A stretch of DNA of 64,000 bases from positions 548,511-612,510 of the forward strand of contig NZ_GG700643.1 in assembly GCF_000159995.1 (NCBI RefSeq). The letters are read 5' to 3'. The position numbers were made by a program, and so were the translations under genes. This document shows, piece by piece, positions 34,105 through 42,433 of this stretch; positions within the stretch are counted from its first letter, which is position 1; each line of letters opens with the position of its first letter. The stretch comes from Alloprevotella tannerae ATCC 51259. Its GTDB lineage: Bacteria; Bacteroidota; Bacteroidia; Bacteroidales; Bacteroidaceae. The notes under the pieces are model-generated. The model was not told the origin of the DNA. It did not search any database and saw nothing but the letters and a program-made list of their open reading frames with translations.

Positions 34105-35220
34105 TTATGCTTCGCCGCCCCCATTTTCCATGAGGTAGGCCTTAATAAAGCCATCAAGTTTGCCATCCATCACGCCGTTGACGTCGCTTGTCTGAAAGTT
34201 AGTGCGGTGATCTTTCACGCGGCGGTCGTCAAAGACGTAGCTGCGGATCTGACTACCCCATTCGATCTTCTTCTTTCCCGCCTCGATCTTGGCTTGGGCA
34301 GCCCTGCGCTTCTGCAAAGCGCGGTCGTATAGTTGGGAACGCAGCAAGCGCATCGCATTTTCGCGATTTTCCAATTGCTTTCTGCTCTCCGTGTTTTCGA
34401 TAAGAATCTCTTCCGTCTCTCCGGTATCGGGATCGGTGTATTGATATCGGAGGCGCACGCCAGTTTCTACCTTGTTCACGTTCTGGCCGCCGGCGCCGCC
34501 GGAGCGGAATAAATCCCAACTGATCTTAGATGGGTCAACGTAAACTTCAATATTGTCATCGACGAGCGGCGTCACAAAGACGCTGGCAAAAGACGTCATA
34601 CGTTTGCCTTGCGCATTGTAGGGCGAGACGCGCACCAAGCGATGCACGCCGTTTTCGCTCTTTAGATAACCGTAAGCATAGTCGCCCTCGATTTCGATTG
34701 TCACGGTCTTAATGCCAGCTTCGTCGCCGTCCTGCAAGTTAGAAATGCGCGTCTTATAGCCTTGCGCCTCAGCATAGCGCAAATACATACGCATCAGCAT
34801 CGAAGCCCAATCCTGACTTTCCGTTCCGCCGGCGCCGGAGTTGATTTTCAAGACCGCATCCATCGAATCTTCTTCGCCGCGGAGCATATTTCTGAGTTCG
34901 AGTGCTTCGATGGCATCAATCGCTTTTTGGTAATCGGCATCTACTTCCTCTTCCGTGACCAACTCATCCTTATAGAACTCAAAGGCCGTCTCGAGTTCGC
35001 CGACCAAAAGGCAAACATCGTTGTAGTCAATCACCCATTTTTCAATTCCTTTCACCTTTTTCATCTGCTCTTCAGCGCGCTTCGGGTCATCCCAGAAGTC
35101 CGGCGCTTGCGTGCGGAGTTGTTCTTCTTCAAGCTCAACCCGTTTAGCGTCGATGTCCAAGTATTTATGTAATGCTTCAGCGCGCGTCTGCACGTCTTTC
35201 AATTGATCAGCTGTTATCAT
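34105..35220 (-). CDS. prfB: Peptide chain release factor 2, without programmed frameshift
   Basis: A 371-residue class I release factor with the catalytic GGQ (FRSGGAGGQNVNKVETGVRL). At the anticodon-like tripeptide it has SPY (LVRVSPYNAQGKRMTSFAS) where E. coli RF2 has SPF. It recognises UGA and UAA and hydrolyses peptidyl-tRNA. In most bacteria codon ~26 is a TGA that forces a +1 frameshift; here the gene is one frame and the site reads TAC TTG GAC (KYLDIDAKR) instead of TAT CTT TGA C. Autoregulation by frameshifting is therefore absent. It heads an operon with a small membrane protein and a CYTH protein. Confidence 0.95.
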   Translation of the reverse strand: MITADQLKDVQTRAEALHKYLDIDAKRVELEEEQLRTQAPDFWDDPKRAEEQMKKVKGIEKWVIDYNDVCLLVGELETAFEFYKDELVTEEEVDADYQKAIDAIEALELRNMLRGEEDSMDAVLKINSGAGGTESQDWASMLMRMYLRYAEAQGYKTRISNLQDGDEAGIKTVTIEIEGDYAYGYLKSENGVHRLVRVSPYNAQGKRMTSFASVFVTPLVDDNIEVYVDPSKISWDLFRSGGAGGQNVNKVETGVRLRYQYTDPDTGETEEILIENTESRKQLENRENAMRLLRSQLYDRALQKRRAAQAKIEAGKKKIEWGSQIRSYVFDDRRVKDHRTNFQTSDVNGVMDGKLDGFIKAYLMENGGGEA

Positions 35221-35340
35221 TGTCTGTAGTTCTCGCTCGGCAGTCAGTCTATAAAGTCAGCCCGACTCGCCGGCGTTTTTGATAGTCCTTATATATAATA
35301 GGTATGAGCGGAACCTGCCGGCCCGACTCTTATTTTTGCC

Positions 35341-37170
35341 CTACGGCTTAAAGTTTTGCTCCGCCTTCCGGTAGAGTTGGTCGATCGCTTCAGCGTAGCG
35401 TTTGTAGACCACGCTGCGTTTCACCTTGAGCGTGTTTGTCAATTCGCCGCTTTCGATGCTAAAAGCCTTCGGCAGGAGAATAAAATGTTTGATGCGCTCA
35501 TAGTCCGAGAGATCTTGCTGCAACGTATCGATGCGGTTGTGCAGAAATTCTTCGATTTCGGGCTTGCGGCAGAGCTCTTCGTGCGAGGCAAAAGCTATTC
35601 CGTTTTGATTCGCATACGCTTCGAGCGCTTGAAAATCCGGCACGATCAAAGCCGAGACAAATTTGCGCTCATTCGCCACGACGACGCATTGATCAATGTA
35701 GCGATCGATCGTCATTTTAGATTCGATCTGTTGCGGCGCGATATATTTGCCGTTAGAGGTCTTAAACAAATCCTTGATGCGTTCCGTCAAAAACAGTTCA
35801 CCGTCTTTCATATAGCCCGCATCACCCGTGTGAAACCAGCCATCGGCGTCGAGCACCGCTTTCGTGGCCGACTCCTTCTTATAATAACCCGGCGTGATCG
35901 TATCTCCGCGCAAGAGGATCTCGTTGTTCGCACCGATCTTCAGCTCCAGTCCCGGCAGGATCCGACCTACGGAACCGAGCGTCGCACGTTCATTCTTATG
36001 ATCATTGGACACGGTAGCCGTAGATTCCGTCAATCCGTAACCGACCATCATATAAAGTCCCACGGCGTGAGCAAATTTTTCCACCTCGGGCGAAACGGCA
36101 GCACCGGCCGTCGGGAAGAAGTTTGCGCGGTCCAAACCCAGCGTCTTGCGGAGCAGTTTGTAGACCGTCCGATCATAGAGTTTATACTTCATCTTCAGCA
36201 TCATCGGCGCCGGCCGCTTTTGCGAAGCGTAGTCGCCCCAATAGCGCATACCCGTCTCCAGCGCATCCTTCATCAGACTGCGCTGCATCTTGGGCGAAGC
36301 CGCGATTTTTTCCTGCACGCCTTGATAAATTTTCTCCCAAAGTCGAGGTACGCTCGACATACACGTGGGGCGAATCTCCTGCATCGACTTTAAGACGTCG
36401 GCCGGGCGCTCATTGATCGCCTGACATACGCCGGCCGAGAAACCCAGATAAGACCAACCGCGCTCGAAGATGTGCGTGAAAGGCAGGAAGTTGAGAAAGA
36501 CGTCATTCGGCGAAAGCGGCAGGTTGGCGCCGTTGCCATAGACCGCCCCGCGATACATCTTATACGTCAGGATGACGCCTTTGCTGTTGCCCGTCGTCCC
36601 ACTCGTATAGAGGATGTCTGCCATGTCGTCGTAATTGGCTTCTTTCATGCGCTGCCGATATTCTCCGCGCGCCTCTTCGGGCGAAGCCAACTCGAGAAAC
36701 TCGTCGAAATAGATGCTCAAGTGGTCCGTCTCTTTGCGTTTGACGGACTTGTCGAAGATGACGATGCGCTCCAAACTTTTACAAAGGCTCAGGACGCTGA
36801 ACGCAACGTCGTATTGCTGCTGTTCGCCTACGAAGAGAAGTCGCACCTCTGCATCGTTCATCATATAAGTAATCTGTGCGCCGCTCGAAGACGGATAAAA
36901 AGGCGTGGTCACTGCACGTATGCCGTAGCCGCCAAAGCTGACGTACATGCACTCCGGTTTATTTTGAGAGAAGACGGCAATACGTTCCTGCCGACCTATG
37001 CCCAGCGCGAGGAGGGCATAAGAAACGCGCAAAACGCGCGTTGAAAATTGCCGCCACGACACATCGCGCCATGCGGAAGCCGCATAATCATAATGTTTCA
37101 AGGCTGTTTTATCTCCATAGCGCTCCGCTTGGCGATGAATAAGTTCAGACAGGTGTATGTTATGTACCAT
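35341..37170 (-). CDS. Long-chain fatty-acid-CoA ligase (AMP-forming)
   Basis: A 609-residue adenylate-forming enzyme that activates fatty acids with ATP and CoA. The P-loop-like motif is ADILYTSGTTGNSKGVILTY. Other markers are MMVGYGLTESTATVSND, GWFHTGDAGYMKDGELFLTE with the ATP-binding aspartate, and IKDLFKTSNGKYIAPQQIES with the C-terminal catalytic lysine. FadD-like proteins of this size are common in Bacteroidales, where they may recycle fatty acids or feed lipid A and sphingolipid synthesis. ATG 37170 is preferred to an upstream extension (37230), since the promoter box lies at 37192-37199. Confidence 0.9.
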   Translation of the reverse strand: MVHNIHLSELIHRQAERYGDKTALKHYDYAASAWRDVSWRQFSTRVLRVSYALLALGIGRQERIAVFSQNKPECMYVSFGGYGIRAVTTPFYPSSSGAQITYMMNDAEVRLLFVGEQQQYDVAFSVLSLCKSLERIVIFDKSVKRKETDHLSIYFDEFLELASPEEARGEYRQRMKEANYDDMADILYTSGTTGNSKGVILTYKMYRGAVYGNGANLPLSPNDVFLNFLPFTHIFERGWSYLGFSAGVCQAINERPADVLKSMQEIRPTCMSSVPRLWEKIYQGVQEKIAASPKMQRSLMKDALETGMRYWGDYASQKRPAPMMLKMKYKLYDRTVYKLLRKTLGLDRANFFPTAGAAVSPEVEKFAHAVGLYMMVGYGLTESTATVSNDHKNERATLGSVGRILPGLELKIGANNEILLRGDTITPGYYKKESATKAVLDADGWFHTGDAGYMKDGELFLTERIKDLFKTSNGKYIAPQQIESKMTIDRYIDQCVVVANERKFVSALIVPDFQALEAYANQNGIAFASHEELCRKPEIEEFLHNRIDTLQQDLSDYERIKHFILLPKAFSIESGELTNTLKVKRSVVYKRYAEAIDQLYRKAEQNFKP

Positions 37171-37191
37171 AATCTTTCTCAGATTTATTAG

Positions 37192-37223
37192 CAAAGATAA
37201 AGAAAACTCCCAAGCAGGGCAAA
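37192..37223 (-). promoter_or_regulatory. Promoter of the acyl-CoA ligase gene
   Basis: On the minus strand TTTG (plus 37220-37223), 20 bases and TATCTTTG (plus 37192-37199) fit the Bacteroidetes consensus. The leader is about 20 bases. Confidence 0.7.
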
Positions 37224-37584
37224 TTATCAAGCTATTTTAGCCCCATCGGGGAAGATTCTGCGCCCGCCCTGCCCCTTTTGCGCCGGCTTCGGGCGCTACT
37301 TTTTAGGCGAATCGTCGGCCTTTCTTCGCGCAATAGAGCTTAGAAAAATAATCCGTATTTACTTTTTATACATTACAACGCATCGCCTGTCGGCCTTGAT
37401 GGAATATCATCGCCGCCGGGGCTTCGTCGGCTTCGCGGTCCACATCGCCACCTACACGGAAGGTTTACCGCCGTTGACCTCAACCGTTCCTTGCCTTGCG
37501 GAAGGCGGGTTTTCCTGCTGACGAAAACGGAAAATGGCAAGCGAACACGCGGGACTGTATCGACCAAAAATCTTACATCCGAGG
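37224..37584. other. Gene-free stretch of the fadD-like/hcp divergent gap
   Basis: No credible gene or RNA. Only short GC-rich frames; array B begins at its right edge. Confidence 0.4.
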
Positions 37585-37672
37585 TTTTTTATCACGAGCA
37601 CAAACCTTTTCTCTCACGAGCACAAGCCTTTGTTATCGTGAGAGAAAACCTTTTTCGTCGTGAACAAAAAGG
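37585..37672. repeat. Short-unit array B: four units, 22 bp period
   Basis: Three units of exactly 22 bp and a closing fourth start with T-rich runs. Their cores are ATCACGAGCACAAACC, CTCACGAGCACAAGCC, ATCGTGAGAGAAAACC and CGTCGTGAACAAAAAGG. The first two carry CAC and the last two GTG at the variable dinucleotide. CCTTTTT at the third/fourth junction pairs with AAAAAGG at the end. Same family as arrays A and C. Confidence 0.8.
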
Positions 37673-37808
37673 GGGCGGGCGGACTTGCGACGGCAAAAGG
37701 GGGATGCAAACCAGCGAAAAGGGGGAGGAAGGTAGGCCTGCTTCCGATTGTTGCGGACGGCAGGTGGACGGGTGGTTTTCGTCATAAAATCTTAAAACGT
37801 TGGGAGCG

Positions 37809-37822
37809 GTAACAAGTGTTAC
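37809..37822 (+). promoter_or_regulatory. Palindromic operator upstream of hcp (Crp/Fnr type, probable HcpR site)
   Basis: GTAACAAGTGTTAC is a perfect 6-bp inverted repeat with a 2-base centre. Its midpoint is about 42 bases before the start point predicted from the -7 box, the usual place for a class II Crp/Fnr-type activator. In related bacteria hcp is controlled by HcpR; the assignment here is inference. Confidence 0.55.
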
Positions 37823-37844
37823 AGTCTCGCGACCGGCAAAGTCG

Positions 37845-37852
37845 TAGGTTTG
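37845..37852 (+). promoter_or_regulatory. -7 box TAGGTTTG of hcp
   Basis: TAGGTTTG fits TAnnTTTG, 31 bases before the hcp ATG. The -33 element is missing and replaced by the palindrome, as expected for an activator-dependent promoter. Confidence 0.55.
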
Positions 37853-37883
37853 CATTCGTAATCACATAAACAACATAACAATT

Positions 37884-39539
37884 ATGGAAAATCAGATGTT
37901 TTGCTACCAATGTCAAGAGACGGCAAAAGGAACGGGCTGCACGCTGAAAGGCGTTTGCGGCAAAGCGGCTACGACTTCGGCGGCGATGGACTTATTGCTG
38001 GCCGTAAGCAGGGGCGTAGGGATTGTTAGTGACGCGCTAAACCGTGCGGGAGCGGCGAAAGATGAGAAGGAGATTGGTCATTTCTTGTGCGACGCGCTCT
38101 TTTGTACGATCACGAATGCCAATTTTGACGATGCTGATATTCTGCAACGGGTGGAAAAGGGCATCGCGCTGCGTGATCGGCTGGTCAAACTGGCAGATGA
38201 AAACGGTGTGACGCTGCCGGAGCGCGCCGAACTGCGCTGGGACGGCTCGAAAGCTTCTTATGCGGAGGAGGCAAAACGACAAGGCGTATTGCGCATTGCG
38301 AACGAGGATATTCGATCCTTGAAGGAGTTGACGGTATATGGACTCAAAGGGATGGCGGCTTACTATGAGCACGCGTCAAACTTGCAGCAAGCGGATCTTA
38401 CGCTGATTCATTTTATGGCGGAAGCCTTGGCCATCGTGGCAGATCCTGAGGCGGATCAGGCTACGCTGATAGATCTCGTGCTACGCACGGGACAAGCGGG
38501 CGTCAAAGCTATGGCCTTGCTCGACAAAGCCAATACGTCGGCTTATGGTTCGCCGGTGATTACAAAAGTAAATTTGGGCGTGGGGCGCAACCCCGGGATT
38601 TTGATCAGCGGGCACGACTTGCACGATCTCGAAGACTTGCTGAAGCAGACGGAAGGGATGGGCATCGACATTTATACGCACGGCGAAATGCTTCCGGCTC
38701 ACTATTATCCGCAGCTGAAAAAGTACGCGCATCTGGTAGGAAACTACGGGAACGCTTGGTGGCAACAGAAGGAGGAATTTGCACGCTTTAACGGGCCGAT
38801 TATTTTTACGACCAACTGCATCGTACCGCCACGCGCCGATGCAAATTATAAGGATCGCGTCTTCACGCTCAATAGTACGGGCTTCCCGGGATGGAAACAC
38901 ATCGAAAGCGGAGCCGACGGACACAAGGATTTTTCAGAGGTCATCGCGCTGGCTAAGACTTGCCGAGCACCGGAGGCGCTCGAAGCGGGTGAAATCGTGG
39001 GCGGATTTGCACACGCACAGGTCTTTGCGCTGGCTGATCAGATCGTAGAGGCGGTGAAGAGTGGGGCTATTCGTAAATTTATCGTGATGAGTGGCTGCGA
39101 TGGACGTATGAAGAGTCGCCAATATTACGCTGACTTCGCACAACAATTGCCGAAGGATACGGTAATCTTGACTTCGGGCTGCGCAAAATATCGCTACAAC
39201 AAATTAAACTTGGGCGACATCAACGGCATTCCACGCGTGCTCGACGCCGGTCAGTGTAACGATAGCTACAGCTGGGCCGTCGTCGCTATGAAACTGCAGG
39301 AAATCTTCCAAGCGAAGGATATCAACGACCTGCCTATTGTCTTTAACATCGCTTGGTACGAACAGAAGGCCGTAATCGTGCTTCTGGCGCTTCTAAGTCT
39401 GGGCATTAAGAACATTCACATCGGCCCTACGCTGCCGGCTTTCGTATCTCCGAACGTGCTGAAGGTATTGGTTGAAAATTTCGGCTTAGGTGGTAACACC
39501 ACAGTCGATGAGGATCTTAAGGCGTGGGGATTGGCTTAA
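37884..39539 (+). CDS. hcp: Hybrid cluster protein (hydroxylamine reductase)
   Basis: A 551-residue Hcp. The N-terminal cluster motif is C7, C10, C19, C25 (C-x2-C-x8-C-x5-C in [20 protein letters not shown] then CGKA), the spacing of the anaerobe type. Hybrid-cluster ligand regions include [76 protein letters not shown] and [14 protein letters not shown]. Hcp reduces hydroxylamine in vitro and acts on nitric oxide in vivo, so it serves nitrosative-stress defence. No hcr reductase gene is next to it. Single gene with a likely Crp/Fnr-type operator upstream. Confidence 0.95.
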   Translation: MENQMFCYQCQETAKGTGCTLKGVCGKAATTSAAMDLLLAVSRGVGIVSDALNRAGAAKDEKEIGHFLCDALFCTITNANFDDADILQRVEKGIALRDRLVKLADENGVTLPERAELRWDGSKASYAEEAKRQGVLRIANEDIRSLKELTVYGLKGMAAYYEHASNLQQADLTLIHFMAEALAIVADPEADQATLIDLVLRTGQAGVKAMALLDKANTSAYGSPVITKVNLGVGRNPGILISGHDLHDLEDLLKQTEGMGIDIYTHGEMLPAHYYPQLKKYAHLVGNYGNAWWQQKEEFARFNGPIIFTTNCIVPPRADANYKDRVFTLNSTGFPGWKHIESGADGHKDFSEVIALAKTCRAPEALEAGEIVGGFAHAQVFALADQIVEAVKSGAIRKFIVMSGCDGRMKSRQYYADFAQQLPKDTVILTSGCAKYRYNKLNLGDINGIPRVLDAGQCNDSYSWAVVAMKLQEIFQAKDINDLPIVFNIAWYEQKAVIVLLALLSLGIKNIHIGPTLPAFVSPNVLKVLVENFGLGGNTTVDEDLKAWGLA

Positions 39540-39564
39540 ACTCTGTGCTGATGTTGCGGCGGTA

Positions 39565-39713
39565 GTTTTTGCTCGCCGCAGCAGCTGTTAGGTTTGCCGC
39601 GGTGGCTATTTGGCTCGCCGCGGCGATTGTTTTGTTGGGGGCAACGATTGTTTTGCCGGAAGCATTCGTTGTTTTGTCGGAGGCGGCGATAGTATTGTTT
39701 TGGGCTACGATAA
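39565..39713. repeat. Short-unit array H: seven units of 20-22 bp
   Basis: Seven successive units start with GTTTTG-like strings. Three have GCTCGCCGCAGCAGCT, GTTTGCCGCGGTGGCTA and GGCTCGCCGCGGCGATT. Four 21-bp units follow: GTTTTGTTGGGGGCAACGAT, GTTTTGCCGGAAGCATTCGT, GTTTTGTCGGAGGCGGCGAT and GTATTGTTTTGGGCTACGAT. It resembles two arrays side by side (3 + 4). The units are related to array G read on the opposite strand (CGAT, TTTG, GC-rich centre). The array fills the gap between hcp and the next promoter. Confidence 0.7.
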
Positions 39714-39791
39714 TTCGACCATCCGACGCACACTTTGCTATTTTCTACAAAAAATAAACTATCATTTGATTCGCATTTCCTATTTCAAACG

Positions 39792-39799
39792 TATCTTTG
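39792..39799 (+). promoter_or_regulatory. -7 box TATCTTTG of the 39826-41637 gene pair
   Basis: TATCTTTG lies 26 bases before the start codon; a TTTG at 39765-39768 is 23 bases upstream, slightly beyond the usual spacing. Confidence 0.55.
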
Positions 39800-39825
39800 C
39801 TTAGTCAACGAGATATAAATGCCTT

Positions 39826-40683
39826 ATGAGACGAACGTTATTACTATGTTCTGCCCTGCTGTTCGCGCTTTCAGTAAGCGCACAAACGTCGGGCGAAGAT
39901 TTTGTTCGTAGCTTTTACGAAAAATACCTGAGCGAGGATAGTAGAATCCGGGACTCGGCGCTCCAAATGCTCACCCCGCGCCTCGCAGCTAAGGCCCGCC
40001 GTTTACGGGCTGAGATGAACGTCGACCCTTTTACGCTGACAAAGGAGATTACGCCTGAAATGCGTAAATCGTTTTGTGTGGGAGCAAGCAAAAACGGCTG
40101 GTTTGTCGCCTCTTTTACGAACTGTTTGGAGGATACTTTGCTAATGGAAACAATATGTATTCCCGTCTATCCGGAGCAAATCGAGGGCCGCTGGCAACTG
40201 GCTTATATCGCCACGACTTGGGAAGAGGATTTGGGGAAGCTGATCAGCCCCCTTGCCGCGCCAAAAGCCATAGATGAGAGTTCGCCGACCAAGTTTGTCG
40301 AGACTTTTTATCAAAACTACGCCACACCATTTGCGGCTATGGACGTCGATGCGCCCGAGCAAGCCAAACGATTGCGCGAAAAATATCTGACAAAATCCCT
40401 GCAAAAGGTCTTCGATAGTGCGGCGGAGGCGGGTGAAGAACCGGTTCTTACACATTACGATCTGATCTTGCACGGCTACGACTTTGACCGCAGTGCGCTG
40501 AAGTCGATGTCCGTCAAGCTATGGGACGATCAGGAGGTTTGTGTGCGCTTCGTGAAGATGGGCGACATCGAAACTGTGTACATCATAAAGGTAGAAAAGA
40601 CTCCGGAAGGCTATCGAATAGCTGACATAAACGAGCTCTCCGACGACGGCGTTCCCGCGGTCGATGACGAACCTACGATATAA
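39826..40683 (+). CDS. Secreted protein with two DUF3828-like repeats
   Basis: A 285-residue protein with signal peptide MRRTLLLCSALLFALSVSAQ. Two similar halves begin GEDFVRSFYEKYLSEDSRIR and TKFVETFYQNYATPFAAMDV. Each continues with a helix, a segment TPRLAAKARRL or TKSLQKVFDS, and a strand pair, as in DUF3828-like domains. That assignment is tentative. No catalytic residues are recognised. It lies 21 bases before an M48 protease lipoprotein, so the two probably form an envelope operon. Likely periplasmic. Confidence 0.7.
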   Translation: MRRTLLLCSALLFALSVSAQTSGEDFVRSFYEKYLSEDSRIRDSALQMLTPRLAAKARRLRAEMNVDPFTLTKEITPEMRKSFCVGASKNGWFVASFTNCLEDTLLMETICIPVYPEQIEGRWQLAYIATTWEEDLGKLISPLAAPKAIDESSPTKFVETFYQNYATPFAAMDVDAPEQAKRLREKYLTKSLQKVFDSAAEAGEEPVLTHYDLILHGYDFDRSALKSMSVKLWDDQEVCVRFVKMGDIETVYIIKVEKTPEGYRIADINELSDDGVPAVDDEPTI

Positions 40684-40704
40684 AAAGCGAATCATCAAAC
40701 TAAT

Positions 40705-41637
40705 ATGAACAATAAAGCGATGAAATTCATAAAACGCTTAGTCTTGCTGCCCCTGGTCTTGCTCTTGGTAGGCTGCGGCACAACTTCGACCGTCCCCATT
40801 ACGGGACGTAAGCAACACCTTTTGGTATCTAACGAACAAGTAATGAATTTGGCCAACCAGCAATACCAACAGTATATGCGGACAGCCAAACTTTCGACCA
40901 ACGCAAACAATACGGCGATGGTCAAACGTGTGGGCCGGCGACTGGCCAACGCGGTTACGACTTATCTGAACCAACACGGCGAGGGCGAAGAGTTGAAGCA
41001 ATATCACTGGGAGTTTAACCTCGTGCAAGACAATTCGGCCAACGCGTTCTGTATGCCTGGCGGGAAAATCGTAGTCTACGAAGGTCTGCTGCCGATCACA
41101 AAGAACGAGACGGCGCTGGCCATAGTTTTGGGTCACGAAATCGCACACGCTGTGGCGCGTCATAGCGCCGAGCGCCTCAGTTCCCAACTAAAAGCGCAAT
41201 ATGGTGCCGCCGCGCTCGGACTAATCCTAAGCGGCAGCGGCGCATCTCAAGCCACGCAGGAACTGGGTCAACAAGTTTACGGCCTCGGGGCGCAATATGG
41301 TGTGATGCTGCCCTACTCTCGTAAAAACGAAAGCGAAGCTGATTATATGGGACTCATATTTGCGGCCATCGCAGGTTATAATCCGCAAGAGGCAGTCGCG
41401 TTCTGGCAGCGTATGAATGCAGGCGGCGGGCAGAGCGTTCCGCAATTTATGAGCGACCATCCCTCTCACGAATCCCGCATTGCGGCACTTCAGCGCGCAA
41501 TGCCTGAAGCTATGAAATATTATACGGGAAAGGAGACGACGCCAACCGGGAAATCATCCCCCAAGACGCAATCCGGCGTTAAAACAGTCCCATACAACAA
41601 TCTCTCCGGCTTGCGCAAAGGCAGCAAGAAACGATAA
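40705..41637 (+). CDS. M48-family metalloprotease lipoprotein
   Basis: A 310-residue envelope protease. The lipobox LLLVGC places the lipid-modified cysteine at C24. Zinc ligands are H144 and H148 in VLGHEIAHAVA, with E145 as catalytic base, and E209 in KNESEADYMG. The latter, the sequence around LPYSRKNES and the SDHPSHESRIAAL segment are typical of the BepA/YcaL/LoiP-like periplasmic M48 group that degrades or matures outer-membrane proteins. The tail is basic and low complexity. It shares a transcript with the upstream secreted protein. Confidence 0.92.
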   Translation: MNNKAMKFIKRLVLLPLVLLLVGCGTTSTVPITGRKQHLLVSNEQVMNLANQQYQQYMRTAKLSTNANNTAMVKRVGRRLANAVTTYLNQHGEGEELKQYHWEFNLVQDNSANAFCMPGGKIVVYEGLLPITKNETALAIVLGHEIAHAVARHSAERLSSQLKAQYGAAALGLILSGSGASQATQELGQQVYGLGAQYGVMLPYSRKNESEADYMGLIFAAIAGYNPQEAVAFWQRMNAGGGQSVPQFMSDHPSHESRIAALQRAMPEAMKYYTGKETTPTGKSSPKTQSGVKTVPYNNLSGLRKGSKKR

Positions 41638-41677
41638 GTCCGCTTGCCGAATCGACAAACAGACTTTCAAATTTCAA

Positions 41678-41706
41678 AAGGCGGGTCCGACAATCGGATT
41701 CGCCTT
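41678..41706 (-). terminator. Terminator of the aminotransferase/nucleotidyltransferase operon
   Basis: AAGGCG-TCCGA pairs with TCGGA-CGCCTT (41678-41690 with 41694-41706, one internal mismatch pair). The minus strand continues TTTTGAAATTTG. It overlaps the stop codon at 41705. Confidence 0.65.
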
Positions 41707-42433
41707 AAAATAAGTGGGGAGGTATGAGTTCTTGGGCGCGTTGAAAATCTTCTACAGTGTCGAGTTCGATCGAGAAAAACGAAGTGGTGTCAATCGCCTT
41801 AAAGAAATGGTTCGCTTCAGTCAGACGCTGAAAGGCGGCTTCATAGAACACGTCGACCAAACCCTCTGTTTCAATCATCGGGCTTAATGTTTCAAAAAGC
41901 GCGACACTGTAATCGGCCGTCATCTTTTCGATACCGACCGATTCGCCAAAGGCTTCGTCGGGCGCATATTGTTTGCCGATGCCTACCACTTGGCCCGCCT
42001 CGTCTACAACCGCCTTCACCTCCTCTTCGCCCAACTCGTGGCGATTGACGGCCAAAGCCGTCGTCGGCGTATCCAAAAGCGGCCGTAGCAAAGCTGGATC
42101 AAAAAGGATGTCGCTATCGAGTAAGAGAAAATCTTTCCCATCCGTGAAAGGGCAAGTCAGCCACAGCGAGTAGATGTTATTGGTTTTGTCGTAAATGGCA
42201 TTGTCTATGAAGTGGAAAGTCTGATCCGGATATTGCTTGGTCAAGAATTGGCGGATCATCTCTCCACGATAACCCGTGACAACGACAAACTCCCGCATTC
42301 CGGCTTCCAACAAAGCGTCGACCGTGCGCTGCAAAAGCGTGCGCCGGCCTACTTCCAGCAAACATTTCGGCCGATCGTTGGTCAGCGGCCGCAAACGCGA
42401 AGCCATTCCGGCCGCAAGAATAACGGCGATCAT
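41705..42433 (-). CDS. LicC-like sugar/head-group nucleotidyltransferase
   Basis: A 242-residue NTP transferase. The nucleotide loop is AVILAAGMASRLRPLTNDRP with KCLLEVGRRTLLQ, then DFLLLDSDILFDPALL with the metal-binding aspartates, and NRHELGEEEVKAVVDEAGQV. This pattern matches LicC/PntC-type cytidylyltransferases that activate small phosphorylated head groups such as phosphocholine or 2-aminoethylphosphonate; the substrate cannot be settled here. Its start overlaps the aminotransferase stop by four bases (ATGA), so both act in one pathway. Two LicD-type transferases elsewhere in the window could use the product. Confidence 0.82.
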   Translation of the reverse strand: MIAVILAAGMASRLRPLTNDRPKCLLEVGRRTLLQRTVDALLEAGMREFVVVTGYRGEMIRQFLTKQYPDQTFHFIDNAIYDKTNNIYSLWLTCPFTDGKDFLLLDSDILFDPALLRPLLDTPTTALAVNRHELGEEEVKAVVDEAGQVVGIGKQYAPDEAFGESVGIEKMTADYSVALFETLSPMIETEGLVDVFYEAAFQRLTEANHFFKAIDTTSFFSIELDTVEDFQRAQELIPPHLF

